DNA of 22,586 bases from Funneliformis mosseae (Eukaryota; Glomeromycota; Glomeromycetes; Glomerales; Glomeraceae), in NCBI GenBank assembly GCA_910592005.1, contig CAJVPP010001121.1, forward strand, positions 1 to 22,586, written 5' to 3'. The position numbers and the translations under genes were made by a program. Position 1 is the stretch's first letter. Each line of letters starts with the position of its first letter. Under the pieces are notes generated by a model, which was not told the origin of the DNA, made no database searches, and worked only from the letters and a program-made list of their open reading frames with translations. Of the stretch, positions 1 through 9,995 are shown in pieces.

Positions 1-2
1 CA

Positions 3-290
3 GTACCCCTCTTTAAATTCTTTCTAAAGAAATTTTCATCCCAAAGTTTGGCTTTAGCTGCTTGTTCATCCTTCATGAATCTGATCTTTGAACTTACACA
101 AAACGTTTGGCGCGACCATTGTTAACTCGTACATAATTTTGAAAAATCTTCTAGTATAACCCTTGATTCCAAGACTGCCAATTTTGTCACATCAGGTTAT
201 GATTTATCCTCTAACCCCTCCACTCATTCTTTTAGCTCTCCTCCAATATCTTCGATAGTATGGATGGGATCTCATTGGTCAAATTTTTAG
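3..290 (+). pseudogene. C-terminal fragment of retroelement ORF2-like protein, one internal stop
   Basis: The frame starting at base 3 is open except for one TAA (123-125) and ends at TAG (288-290), giving about 94 codons. The translation includes FLKKFSSQSLALAACSSF and, across the stop, VWRDHC followed by LVHNFEKSSS. This resembles the C-terminal tail of fungal LINE ORF2 proteins (a Trp-Arg segment after the RNase H-like region), recalled from general knowledge and not verified. TAA at this point could come from CAA by a single C->T change. The upstream part is missing at the window edge. It could also be the end of an unrelated processed gene copy. Confidence 0.4.
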
Positions 291-479
291 TGCAGTAATG
301 GCCTCACTCTCTCCACTTTCTTACGTATGTTTACTCGAAATATGATTTTTCTAGCTTAGATTATAAAATGATTTTGAGGAAGTGCAGGGTCAGTCTTCTA
401 TAGTTTTAATTTTAGATTAGTTCTTTACGAGATTTTTGTTATTTCTTTTGATTTGTACTTTATTTTAATTTACTCTCAT

Positions 480-485
480 AATAAA
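480..485 (+). terminator. Polyadenylation signal AATAAA of the retroelement copy
   Basis: AATAAA sits 24 bases before the A-tract, the normal distance for cleavage and polyadenylation, and is on the same strand as the truncated frame. It supports reading the A-tract as a copied mRNA tail. Confidence 0.5.
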
Positions 486-527
486 GATATTGCAAAACTA
501 CCGCACTTTAAAAAAAAAAAAAAAAAA

Positions 528-3000
528 TTTTATAAATAATTTATCCATTTTTATATATAATTTATCTATTTTTAGTAATTACTTATGCTCATTTTATGCT
601 GTGTAATATGTACACATAAAAATTTAATGTATACATGTGCACATTATGCATATAAATTTTACATACTGTATCTTATTCACAATCACTTTATTTTATATAA
701 GATATCTTTTCAATATGTTTAAAAACCTTTCAAATATTAGCAATTGAATTTAAATTAATATCTATTAAATCAGAATCAAAGATTTGCAATATAATTTTAC
801 ATTTTAAAATTGATTATTATATGATGTTAAAAGTAAGATCTTAATTATTCAGTTTTTTAAAAGTATAAGAATGGATGACAAATTATTTTTTAATAGTATT
901 TTATAATCTTAAATGATTTATTATCTTGCTTGCCTATTTTAATTATTGAAAATAGTTTAGTATTATATAAAGGGTAAACTTTTTTCTTATTATCAATGCT
1001 AGAAATCTGATATATAAAGCATTTTTTCATATGTTCTAGTTATCTTTATTGATATATTAAATTATCAATTACATTTGTATTCTGATTTTTTTCAATAATA
1101 AGTTTTTCTAATATTATTATAAGATAGATGATGAGTTCTTTACTAATTTCATTTTTTATATCTAAAGTTAAAAAAAAATCTTTATATTATTATTAGATAA
1201 GCTCAGAATATAACCAAAAATCAGTGTTAGTTTGATTATTATTATATTACTTATGATAAAAAGCAATAAAACTTATAATTGTATAAAATAGATTTGATTA
1301 TTCATAATCTAAATAATTTTTTTGATCTTTTTATTCATTATTAAAAGCTAAAAATAAAATTTTTAGAAAGTGATAATTGTTTAGTAGCTAAACTTTTCAA
1401 CTAGTTAATAAATTTTATATAGCCATTAAATCTAATAATATGATTGTTAATATCAATATTAGTTTTAAATCTTGTTATTGAATATTTGATTGTAAAAGTA
1501 ACAAGATTAATAACTAAAACATATCTTAAATATTTTACTTTATAGATAGTATCAACTGCAACTGTATATTTGAAAAGCTTTTTACCTTTAAACTGATCTT
1601 CATTCTCATTATATATTAATATTTTTACAAAACTTATAATAACTAAATTTTATTTAAAAAACTAATCAAAAGGGAAATATCTTAAAAGACTATTTAAATT
1701 AAATTATTTTTGATTACTTATTAAATTAATAATATTATTGTAAAATTATTTATGTTTTTTTCGCAATTTCAATAATAGTATTAATTCTCGTTTGTTGATT
1801 ATTAAATCTATTATTTCATTTTCTTTTAATTCTTTATTTTTTAATTCTAATTAAGTAATTCTTTGCTCATATTCATTTATTAGTTCAACATATTTTATTC
1901 ATTTAAATTCAGAATTAATTAAGACTTTCTTTGTATTTGATATTTCTAATATAAACTTTTATAATTTTATTGTAATATAATATTTTTATCTTCACTTATT
2001 TTTAATCTTTTTATTAACTATTTTCTTCAGAATTATTTGTTACTACTAATCTATTAAGAAAAGTATTAGTAAAAATAATTTGATTGTAATATCTTTTACA
2101 AATTAAATAACTGTCTAAAGAATTATATAATAAAGATAATTCAGAAAAATACTTAGTAAAAATATCAATTTGATTTACTACTACCTTTACTGATATATGT
2201 CTTCACTTTATTTCTTCTCAAATTTATATAATACTAGTTGACTTTTTAAATATTTAGTGAAAAATCCTTCAAATAAGTATGGTAATAATTAATAAACAGT
2301 TTAATTTCTATTTTAAAGATCATATTTTAATTCAATATTATATTCTATACTACTAAATAAAACCTTATAAATAAAAGTGAATTATTGAAATATATACTCA
2401 AAAGAATATATTTATTATATAAGATATTTTTGTCTTTGCAACTTTGAATTAATATAATCATTTAAATCTTTTATTATTAAAATTAATTATAATTAATTAA
2501 ATTTTTAAAACATGATTACATAACATTCTAGATTTTATTTTTATTTTTATTTTTAATAAAATTTCAAATTGAATTAGTTATAAGAGTCATGATATATTTT
2601 TATTGATCATTATAATTTAGTAATAGTTAATATAATATTGTATAATTAGTATAATTTATCTTAAATTATATTGATAATTACTCTTCTTAAAATTTTATTT
2701 CTTTAAAAATAAAATAGAATACTCTTTTTAATAAACATTTTTTAGAATCAATTTATCAAATTATATATAATTTTATCTGAAATCTTTGATTAAAAGGGTT
2801 ATTTCTAATTTTTTATATTAATATATAAATATATAATATTATTTAATTAATACATATTCTATCTTATTAATAAAATTACCAGTTTTTCTAATAAATGAAA
2901 TATAAATATATCTCATATTATAAAAGCATTTGAGAAAGAAGTTAGTGAAATTAATCTAATTATAAAATTGTTTTTAAAACATAAAATTAATAGATATTAT
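528..3000. other. AT-rich stretch without recognisable genes
   Basis: No frame on either strand keeps protein-like content for more than a few dozen codons, and no RNA gene, transposon end or tandem array was recognised. CpG is almost absent. It reads as heavily decayed repeat DNA; older transposon copies may be hidden here but cannot be identified by eye. Confidence 0.6.
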
Positions 3001-3003
3001 TAC

Positions 3004-3450
3004 ATGAATGAAGACATAGATAATGATGATCTAAAGGATGACATTGATCCTAAGAAATCATATATGTTTTCTATGTCATTTATGTTGTCTATAGCATATA
3101 TTTCTTTTATATGATATATTTCTTTTATTTATTTTACTTTATTTATCTTATATATTTATTATATTTTATTTATTTCATATATCTTATTTATCATATTTAT
3201 TTCTTTTACATCTTCGGTAACTTTATATTTTTCATTTTATATAAATAGAGGACAATTTCTTTTAGCTTAGCAGTGTGTCTGACTCATAGTTTTATATAAT
3301 AGTTTAGTTTAATTCTTCTAATATAATTGTATAGTACAGAGCGCTGACTGAGGTAGTACTCCATTGTTATAGTTATTAAATAAACTGTTAATTTACTGAT
3401 ACTCTTCTAAATCTAAATATTAAATTAAACCTTCTGCTTACCACCCATAA
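3004..3450 (+). promoter_or_regulatory. LTR-like or promoter-like island (TATA box, poly(A) signal)
   Basis: Within the AT-rich desert this stretch is unusual. A 30-odd codon frame starts at ATG 3004 (acidic start MNEDIDNDDLKDDIDPKKSY). It is followed by a long T-rich simple stretch, a good TATA box TATATAAA at 3238-3245 followed by TAGAGGAC, and a segment with more G and C and several CTGACT-like words. An AATAAA follows at 3379-3384. TATA box to poly(A) signal at about 140 bp is the U3-R-U5 order of a retroviral-type LTR. No TG...CA boundaries, target duplication, primer-binding site or second LTR copy could be fixed, so a solo LTR is only a candidate. Confidence 0.25.
3105..3232. repeat. 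T-rich simple sequence (TTTAT/TTATTTAT words)
   Basis: About 130 bases made almost only of T, A and occasional C, with repeated TTTATTTAT and CTTTTA words. It lies just upstream of the TATA box of the LTR-like island. It is low-complexity DNA without a fixed period. Confidence 0.5.
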
Positions 3451-3720
3451 ATATTGCTTCGCTTATCACTTATAAGCATCTTAAAGAACTGACTATAATA
3501 ATATTAAAAAAGATTAATGCATTAAAAATAAATCCATAGCTAGTAAATGCTTAATATTTTTATCATTTAAAGAATTACTAGTTATATTTATTACAGAAAA
3601 TAAAATTTAAATCATTAATATTATAAAAAAAAAATAGTCATTAGATTATAAATAAAATTAAAGTATTATATTAACATCTGTTCAATTATAATAAAAGAAT
3701 TTTTAAGAAATTTATGTAAA

Positions 3721-4029
3721 TATATAAATTAAGAGTATAATAAGCAGATTAGTGTAAATAAGAAATTACATTATAAGGTTGAGAATTTGAAGATACAAAT
3801 GCAGGAGGTAGAAAAATTTATCATATCAATAAAATCTAATTCTACTCATTCAATGTTAGAGATGTATGCTAACTTATACTAATTACTAATAGATCATTTA
3901 CTTAATGAAATCAAAACTAAGAAATTCTGATCTTATAAATATTTATCAATAATCTTAAATGTCTTTTTAAATCATTTGTATACTGCTGTATATATCTTTA
4001 CAAAATTTATTATCTCAGAATATAACTAA
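3721..4029 (+). pseudogene. Broken coding remnant, coiled-coil-like, unidentified
   Basis: One frame keeps protein-like composition for about 100 codons but is broken by TAA near the start, a second TAA after EMYANLY and a TGA after EIKTKKF, before ending at TAA 4027-4029. Readable pieces include KLHYKVENLKIQMQEVEKF (heptad-like, probably helical or coiled coil), SMLEMYANLY, LLIDHLLNEIKTKKF and YLSIILNVFLNHLYTAVYIF. The stops could arise by single transitions from Gln, Arg or Trp codons. I do not recognise the family. The length of protein-like text in such AT-rich DNA argues for a real relic, but chance cannot be excluded. Confidence 0.35.
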
Positions 4030-4686
4030 GTGTGAAATATTTTCACAAACTAACTTTAGTATATTTTTAGGTTATATATAAGAACATTTACAACAAAAAT
4101 CAAGACTCACCCAAATTTTTATTTTTGAAATTTTATAATAATTATATATTAATTGATCTAATATTTCAGAAAAGTAAAAAAAATTTTATATTTAGCAAAT
4201 TAAAAAATGTAGTATTTTATAATTTATAATTTATATATTTTTTTTTATTATATTTAATGAATAATATAAACTTTCTAGAAAAAACTAATACTTTTAATGA
4301 ATTTCTTATAAAACTTTATTCTAGTTTACAAAAAACTGATTAAAATCTTTAAAAAATAATGAAATAAATGCAATTTATTAAATTAACCAATCATTTTAAA
4401 TTGTTATTTTCTTGATATTATATAATTTGTCAAGCCTAATTTTTGCTGCAAGCTTTTCATATATTAATAAAATATTTTGATATTGATTATTAATAAAATA
4501 ATTTTAAATCTTTTTTGATTTAGTATAAAGATTTTTAAATATAATAACTATATTTTAATCTGAAGAAAATTTAGTTATATTTAGAATCTTATCAGATATT
4601 ATTCTTTTAAATATAATATTAAAAATATTAAAATCCAGTTTAATTTTAGTTTAGTTCTGAAATTCTCAATTTTAAAGAAGACTTAG
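4030..4686. other. AT-rich spacer, nothing recognised
   Basis: No coding remnant or defined repeat was seen between the broken frame and the hAT target duplication. The only GC-bearing word is GACTCACCC near 4105, which could be part of an old transposon end but has no partner copy in the window. Confidence 0.5.
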
Positions 4687-4694
4687 TCTATAGG
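4687..4694. repeat. 8-bp target-site duplication, left copy
   Basis: TCTATAGG directly precedes the left terminal repeat of the hAT element. The right copy TTTATAGG (8429-8436) matches 7 of 8 positions, the one difference being C/T. Eight base pairs is the standard hAT duplication length. Confidence 0.75.
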
Positions 4695-4711
4695 CAAGGT
4701 TGTTTAAATGC
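4695..4711 (+). repeat. hAT left terminal inverted repeat
   Basis: It starts CAAGGTTGTTTAAATG. The first nine bases match the reverse complement of the right end (TAGGGTTGGAAATTG) at 6 of 9 positions, with ungapped similarity fading after that. Confidence 0.65.
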
Positions 4712-5078
4712 AATGTATAAGCTAAATTTTCATATAAGTACAGTATTTGTATATTGTATGATGTATTCAGTACAATTTGATACAATTGCATTTTGATGAG
4801 ATCATATACTATATGAGTGTACTTCGTACAAATTTCATATAATTTTTATACATTCATATAAATATTTTATTTTTTTTATTAAATCTTTTATTCCAGTTTT
4901 CATATTACTATTTTATTTCTCTGAATACTATTTTATTTTATTTTTTTTCTATTTTTTTATTATTTCCGTATTAATAATAGCATATACTTTATTTTATCAT
5001 AGTTTATACTATTTGTTTTATATGTAATAAATTAATTATCTTTGTTAATTTAAAAGATTTAAAGTAAGAAAAGAAAGA

Positions 5079-5575
5079 AAAAATATATATACTAATTGTT
5101 TGAAATTAAATTAATGATATATTTTCATAAGTTAGAACTAAAGATAAATTCTGAAGTAGGTTTATTTTTTTTTTAATAATTATTAAAGAAATTATATTAA
5201 TGTCATTTCTTTTTCTTTTCTTTTTTTAAAAGAATAACAAAATTCTGAGATAAATAAGATAATATTTATTTTTGAAAAAATGATATTAATTATTGTTTCT
5301 TTTCCTTTTTTCTTTAGTAACGTTAGACTAATCAGATTCTGAAATAACATTGATTTTCTATTAATTCAAAGAAATAATACTAATATTTATTTTATTTCAT
5401 TTTTTTAAGAATATTAAGATAACTAGAGTTTAAAGGTAAATTGTAATAGCTTGGATCGTTAGAATGTGAAATTATACTTTTTTAATATTTAAATTAAAAA
5501 AATAATACTAACTGTTTTTTCATTTTTTTTAGTAACAAATAGAAGAGAATTTAAAATTGTTCATTTAAACAAAGT
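5079..5575 (+). repeat. Degenerate tandem units in the 5' region of the hAT element
   Basis: About five units start near 5079, 5189, 5275, 5372 and 5500 (spacing about 86-128 bp). Each opens with a word like AATAATACTAAT or ATGATATTAAT, continues with a T-rich run and TTTAGTAA or a variant, and several contain ATTCTGARATAA. Similarity between units is partial and the period is variable. They lie between the left terminus and the transposase start, where hAT elements often carry subterminal repeat motifs that bind transposase; that role is only a possibility. Confidence 0.45.
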
Positions 5576-5752
5576 ATTTTTAAGGATATCAGATTGAATA
5601 TATTATGCATAAAAAAAATTTATAATTTTTTTTATTTAAACCAAAAGGCAAAGACATAAAGTAAATAATTAAAAATACTTACTATTTATAGTAATATATA
5701 TTATTTTATATATAATAATAATTATGATTTACATCTTTTTTTAACTTTCATA

Positions 5753-8254
5753 ATGGTTCAAGCTTGAAAAAATATATTGTTAAAACAAATAAAAAGAGCA
5801 GAAATAAAAATTTATGTTATTATAAAGCATGCTTTGCAAAGCTTAGCGAAAATAGTTCAAAGCTTAATACAATTATAAATAAAACTAAAAGGTTGATTAC
5901 TTATTTTAAAAATTGTAGAAACTTTCATAATGCGTATGATAATGAAGAAAAAAGTAAAGTATTTGCCCTTAGTACATAAAAGAATAATTTAATGACAGAA
6001 ATAAATATGAATAATTTATCTAATTAACAATTATTATTACGAAGAGATTTAGTTTTATTTTGCTCTTCTTTATCTTCTCTTCCATCCTAATGATCAAATC
6101 ATGAATTTTTAGATAAATAAGTTTACCAGTCTTTTACAACTGCAGAAAATCAAAATTTTTGTTATCTGATATTACAAGTTACTATTTCTTGTGGATTTCT
6201 GTTGTCTTGGGTAAATAATTCAAAAGTTATTGAATTATTTAAATTTCTTAATCCAAAAATTAAATTGTCAGATCAAAAAACTTTGTCTAATAAAATTCTA
6301 AGTGATATGATTGAAGAGCTTGATAAGATAATACTAGAAAAATTAAAATTAGATCAGATAGGAGTTACAATGTTCTTTGATAGTTGAACAAACATTCGTA
6401 AGCAAGAATTAATAGGAACTGTACTTGTAACATCTGATGGATAACCTTTTGTATAACAAGCTAAAGATATAAGTAGTGAGCACGCAATAAATACTGAAGT
6501 TATTTCTAAAATTGAAAAGATGATATCTGAAATAAACAAGATAAAAATAACGTTTTTAGCTATTATTACAGATAATAAATCTAATTATAATACTGCATGG
6601 TATATAAATAATTATTTGATTAATTAATACCTTTAAATATTTTACTTTGCTATATTTTACTAATTAAAATTTTAAATACAATTTAGAAAAAGACTTCAAA
6701 TTTAGTATTATAATATTGTTTTTTGCTTTGTTTTACTCATCAAATAAATTTGTGTATTAGAGATATCTATAAGATTTATCAGATTTTAAATTAATATCAG
6801 ATTAAGCATTAAAGTTAATGGCTTATTTTAAAAATGCAAATCACAAATATTTTATAGGTCAACTTTGAAATATTCAAAAGAAAATATATGAGAAATACAT
6901 TTAGCCTGCAGTTCTTGAAGACATTAGATAGAACAGTTATCTTAATTACTATCAAAGTTTAATTTCAACTAAAGAAACTTTATGTGTAAAAAATTTTCTT
7001 TTTTATTTTTTTAATAAATAATAAAATTTATATTATTTATATTTAACAATAATTTTTTATTCATAGTCTTTAGCCATAAAATTTGAGTTATCTATTTCTT
7101 CAAAATGATATCATATAATTAATCTATTAGTAATATCACGAGAAATTTATTCTATAATTATGGATAACACTTTTTGGAAATTATTAACAATTTTAGAATT
7201 TCTTTTAGATCTTTATTATCATATTCTTAATATTTTGTAAACTGATTACATGAAGTTTTACATTGTTTTGCTTATTTATTTCAATTTAAAAAGAATTCTC
7301 AGATGATATTATGACTGATGAAATTCTATTACAATTACAAAAAAAATGGGAAATGTGAGAGCAACCAATTCTCATACTATTCTAATTACTTCACTTTGCA
7401 TACAAAATGAAATATTTTATAATATTTTCAAAATCAAAAATTAGTTATTTATACATAGGAAAATGGCTAGTTTACTATTATAAAGCTTATATTAGTTGTA
7501 ATCCTAAAACTATTCTTACAGAATTTGATGACTTTTCATAAGGAATTAAATATCCTTTTGATAAAGCATCTGTTGCTTAATTTAAAGGTAATATTTACAA
7601 ATATTAGTGTTAAATTCGTGATGCTTATCCAGAAATTAGAACTGTTGCAATACGTATTTTTAGTATTTATATTAATGCAGAATCAGTAAAGTGATTATGG
7701 AGTAGTATGGGATTCTTTTATACAAAAAAATAGAAATAGATTAAAGGTAAATTTATATTATACTATAATTAATAAAATTAATTATACTAAATTAATAATT
7801 TTTATTTATATTTATTTATATTAATTATATAGTTTACTTGAGTATTAGAAATAACTAAATTATGAGCTAACATTAATTATAATTGATGTAATGATCAACA
7901 AGAATCTGCTAATAATATAACTGAAAATAAAATAAAAATAAATATGTTGAAGAAAATAAAATCAGAAATAAAAATAAAAATAAAAGATATTTACAAAATA
8001 AAGAATTAAATGATAATAATCTTAATAATCAAAATAATATAAATTTAAAAGAAAATTTAAATAAATGGTTAGAAGAACTACAGTAAGAGAAAAATAATAA
8101 ATATAATGGTAAATATAAAGAAAATAGTGAAAGTGAAAAAGATTTTAGTAATATAAATGTTAAAGATATTGAATATTTAGCAGAAAATATTGATGTTAAA
8201 TGGAAATTAGAATTTATGTTTGAAGATAATTTGTGTAATCCTTTTAATATATAA
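5753..8254 (+). pseudogene. hAT-family transposase pseudogene (BED-like zinc finger, RNase H-fold, introns)
   Basis: Remains of a transposase that would cut and join DNA at the element's own ends. 5764-5979 encodes a BED-like zinc finger region (CYYKACFAKL ... RLITYFKNCRNF). About 6130-6600 holds the DUF659-like core with ISCGFLLSW, LFKFLNPKIKL, the first-Asp region GVTMFFDS followed by a stop and TN, and the second-Asp region AIITDN. Further on come a frameshifted HQINLCIRDI and the very typical KLMAYFKNANHKYFIG. The C-terminal dimerisation part has WSSMGFFYTKK and ends with VKWKLEFMFEDNL before TAA 8252-8254. Three GT-AG introns can still be seen (6600-6686, 6986-7066, 7747-7832; 81-87 bp). 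Stops include TGA for Trp in FDSW and TAG for Trp before NSY. The frame is shifted near the first ATG and in several A or T runs. Confidence 0.85.
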
Positions 8255-8411
8255 TTTTCTTTTATAATATATAATAAATAAATTTACATAATTTGTTATA
8301 TAAATATTAATTAATAATTTAATATATTATATATAAAAATATACTATACTAAAAAGCTTTAGTACAATATAGTATTATACATATTATACAAAATATACTG
8401 GTATAGTATAA

Positions 8412-8428
8412 TACAATTTCCAACCCTA
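8412..8428 (-). repeat. hAT right terminal inverted repeat
   Basis: The sequence ends ATTTCCAACCCTA, whose reverse complement TAGGGTTGGAAAT pairs with the left end CAAGGTTG. It is followed immediately by the second target duplication copy. Confidence 0.65.
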
Positions 8429-8436
8429 TTTATAGG
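8429..8436. repeat. 8-bp target-site duplication, right copy
   Basis: TTTATAGG, matching the left copy TCTATAGG except for one C/T difference. Confidence 0.75.
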
Positions 8437-8579
8437 GCTTGAGTTTTAGGATTAGATTCTAGGATTAGATCCTGAGACTGCAACCTTATTGAAATTAAGA
8501 CTTACAGTCTAAAATTGTAATCTTATAGAAATTAGGATTTTTAATCCTTAGGTTATGATCTTATAAAACTAATAGTTTA
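8437..8579. repeat. Short imperfect repeats (GGATTAGATYCT, ATCTTATARAA words)
   Basis: GGATTAGATTCTA and GGATTAGATCCTG occur back to back near 8450-8473. The word ATCTTATAGAA with variants recurs near 8520, 8551 and, beyond the next array, near 8852. The stretch is somewhat richer in G than its surroundings and is probably part of an old repeat unit interrupted by the hAT insertion. Confidence 0.4.
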
Positions 8580-8770
8580 AGAAGAATGATAAGTAATCAT
8601 TCAACTTAAATGATAAAAGAAATAATCATTTGAGAAGAATGATAAGTAATTGTTTAATCTGAACAATAAAAGAAATAATCATTCAAAAAGAATAATATTT
8701 AATAGTTTGACTTGAATAATAAAAAATTATTTAAGAAAAATGATAAGAAATCATTTGACTTTTATAATTA
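8580..8770. repeat. Tandem repeat, 53-bp period, about 3.6 copies
   Basis: The motif GAAGAATGATAAGTAAT recurs with diverged copies at 8581, 8634, about 8687 and about 8735, giving periods of 53, 53 and about 48 bp. Units also share ATGATAAAAGAAATAATCATT. Each unit contains both AATGATTA-like words and their reverse complements, so single units can fold. It is a minisatellite-like array. Confidence 0.7.
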
Positions 8771-9834
8771 TTTTTTTATAGAACTATAATCCTATAGTTT
8801 AAAAGATTTTGAATTGGATCAGACTTTGTAGGACTGGTTAAGATCTAGTCTTATAGAACTTTTTAATATCTCTATATAATATTCTTTTAATATAATTTTA
8901 AATTATTTATAAAATCTAAAAATTAGTTTATATTAATTGTCACTTTAGTTCAATATATTTTTTTATAAATATAAGATTATTATTTGAATATAATACTTTT
9001 CTTTTTTTCTTTTAAATATGTATTAAAGTTTATTATTAAGCATAATATTTATCACTATATTTATTTTTTTACTATAAATCTTTACTACTAAAAAATGAAA
9101 AGCTAATTCAATGTGAATCTGTTAAATTCCATATTTTTTTAAAGAATATAATTTATTAATATATATATATATAGATAAACTCTTTTTTTTTATTCTAATT
9201 AAATTAAATATTATTAATAATTTGAGATTTTTATAATAAATAGTCAAACAAAAATCAATTTAACTTTTATATATTAAATATAATTTTTAGATTAAAATAT
9301 ATTAAAATTAAGTAATTAATTCATTTTTTATTTTTTAGCTATTTTTTACTTTTTTATTATAAAGGTCCAATATATTAAATAAAATAAAAATTTAAATAAA
9401 ATTTTAACAAACTTGATATGTTTAAAATTAAGTAAATTTCTAAAAATTAGGCTTTGCTTCATACAAGAATTCTTTTTCAATTAGCATATACCTGATATAA
9501 AGAAAAAGATTACATGTATAAGACATTTTAATAAAATATATATTTTACTTCTTATAAATATTCTACTTTTTCTAATCACATATCTTTTGCTTATTTAAAT
9601 CTATCTTACCTTTAAATAAAAATACTTGAGAATAAGTTAAAAGTATTATTTACTTTGAAATTTAAATGTAAATAACAATTTTTTGTCATATCTATCAAGT
9701 TATATTTTATTTAAAAAAATTTGATATATATGAAATTTTTTTAACAGATCCTTAAAAATATATTATATAAATTTTAGTAATATAAAATAAGGTATAGATG
9801 AAAGTTTTAGAATAAAATTTGAAAATATTTTAAT
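8771..9834. other. AT-rich spacer, nothing recognised beyond microsatellite patches
   Basis: Contains a short (AT)n run near 9158-9172 and a GC-bearing word AGGACTGGTTAAGA at 8830-8843 that recurs inverted near 14,150. No coding remnant was recognised on either strand. Confidence 0.5.
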
Positions 9835-9836
9835 TA

Positions 9837-9861
9837 TGATCTGGTGCAAAAAGATTGATAC
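9837..9861 (+). repeat. Left terminal inverted repeat of the Sailor-like element
   Basis: Twenty-five bases starting TGATCTGGTGCAAAAA and ending GATAC pair with the reverse complement of 11551-11575 at 19 of 25 positions, without gaps. Confidence 0.75.
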
Positions 9862-9995
9862 ACAAAAATCATTACCTAATTTTCTTACTGATATAAAATC
9901 TAACAATTATGTCATTTAAGTGTACAAATAATGTGAAAGGTTAGATTGTGTTCGAAGTTTAAATAGCTTACTAACTTCAAACTTTTTTTTTTCTC

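Larger units (their letters stand above)
1..527 (+). mobile_element. 3' end of a poly(A)-tailed (LINE-like) retroelement
   Basis: The first 527 bases are clearly richer in G and C than what follows. They hold the end of an open frame, an untranslated stretch, an AATAAA signal at 480-485 and then 18 consecutive A residues (510-527), after which composition drops abruptly to extreme AT. That order (coding end, 3' UTR, poly(A) signal, A-tail in genomic DNA) is the mark of a reverse-transcribed insertion: a non-LTR retrotransposon or a processed pseudogene. The 5' part lies outside the window. A LINE is preferred because the coding tail looks like the C-terminus of a fungal LINE ORF2, but no reverse transcriptase or endonuclease motif is inside the window, so the class is an inference. 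Confidence 0.5.
4695..8428 (+). mobile_element. Near-complete, inactivated hAT-superfamily DNA transposon (3,734 bp)
   Basis: The element is bounded by short terminal inverted repeats: CAAGGTTG at the left, and on the right CAACCCTA (read inward TAGGGTTG). Both are one or two transitions from the CAGGGTTG type start common in hAT elements. An 8-bp target duplication flanks it. The subterminal regions on both sides contain AGTACAAT words. Inside are about 1 kb of AT-rich 5' DNA with degenerate repeats, then the remains of a single transposase gene with introns. The transposase has several nonsense and frame changes, so the copy cannot move by itself. Confidence 0.8.

Noticed and set aside
6354..6539. 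Minus-strand 61-codon frame
   Set aside because: It is antisense to the conserved core of the hAT transposase and has no recognisable content.
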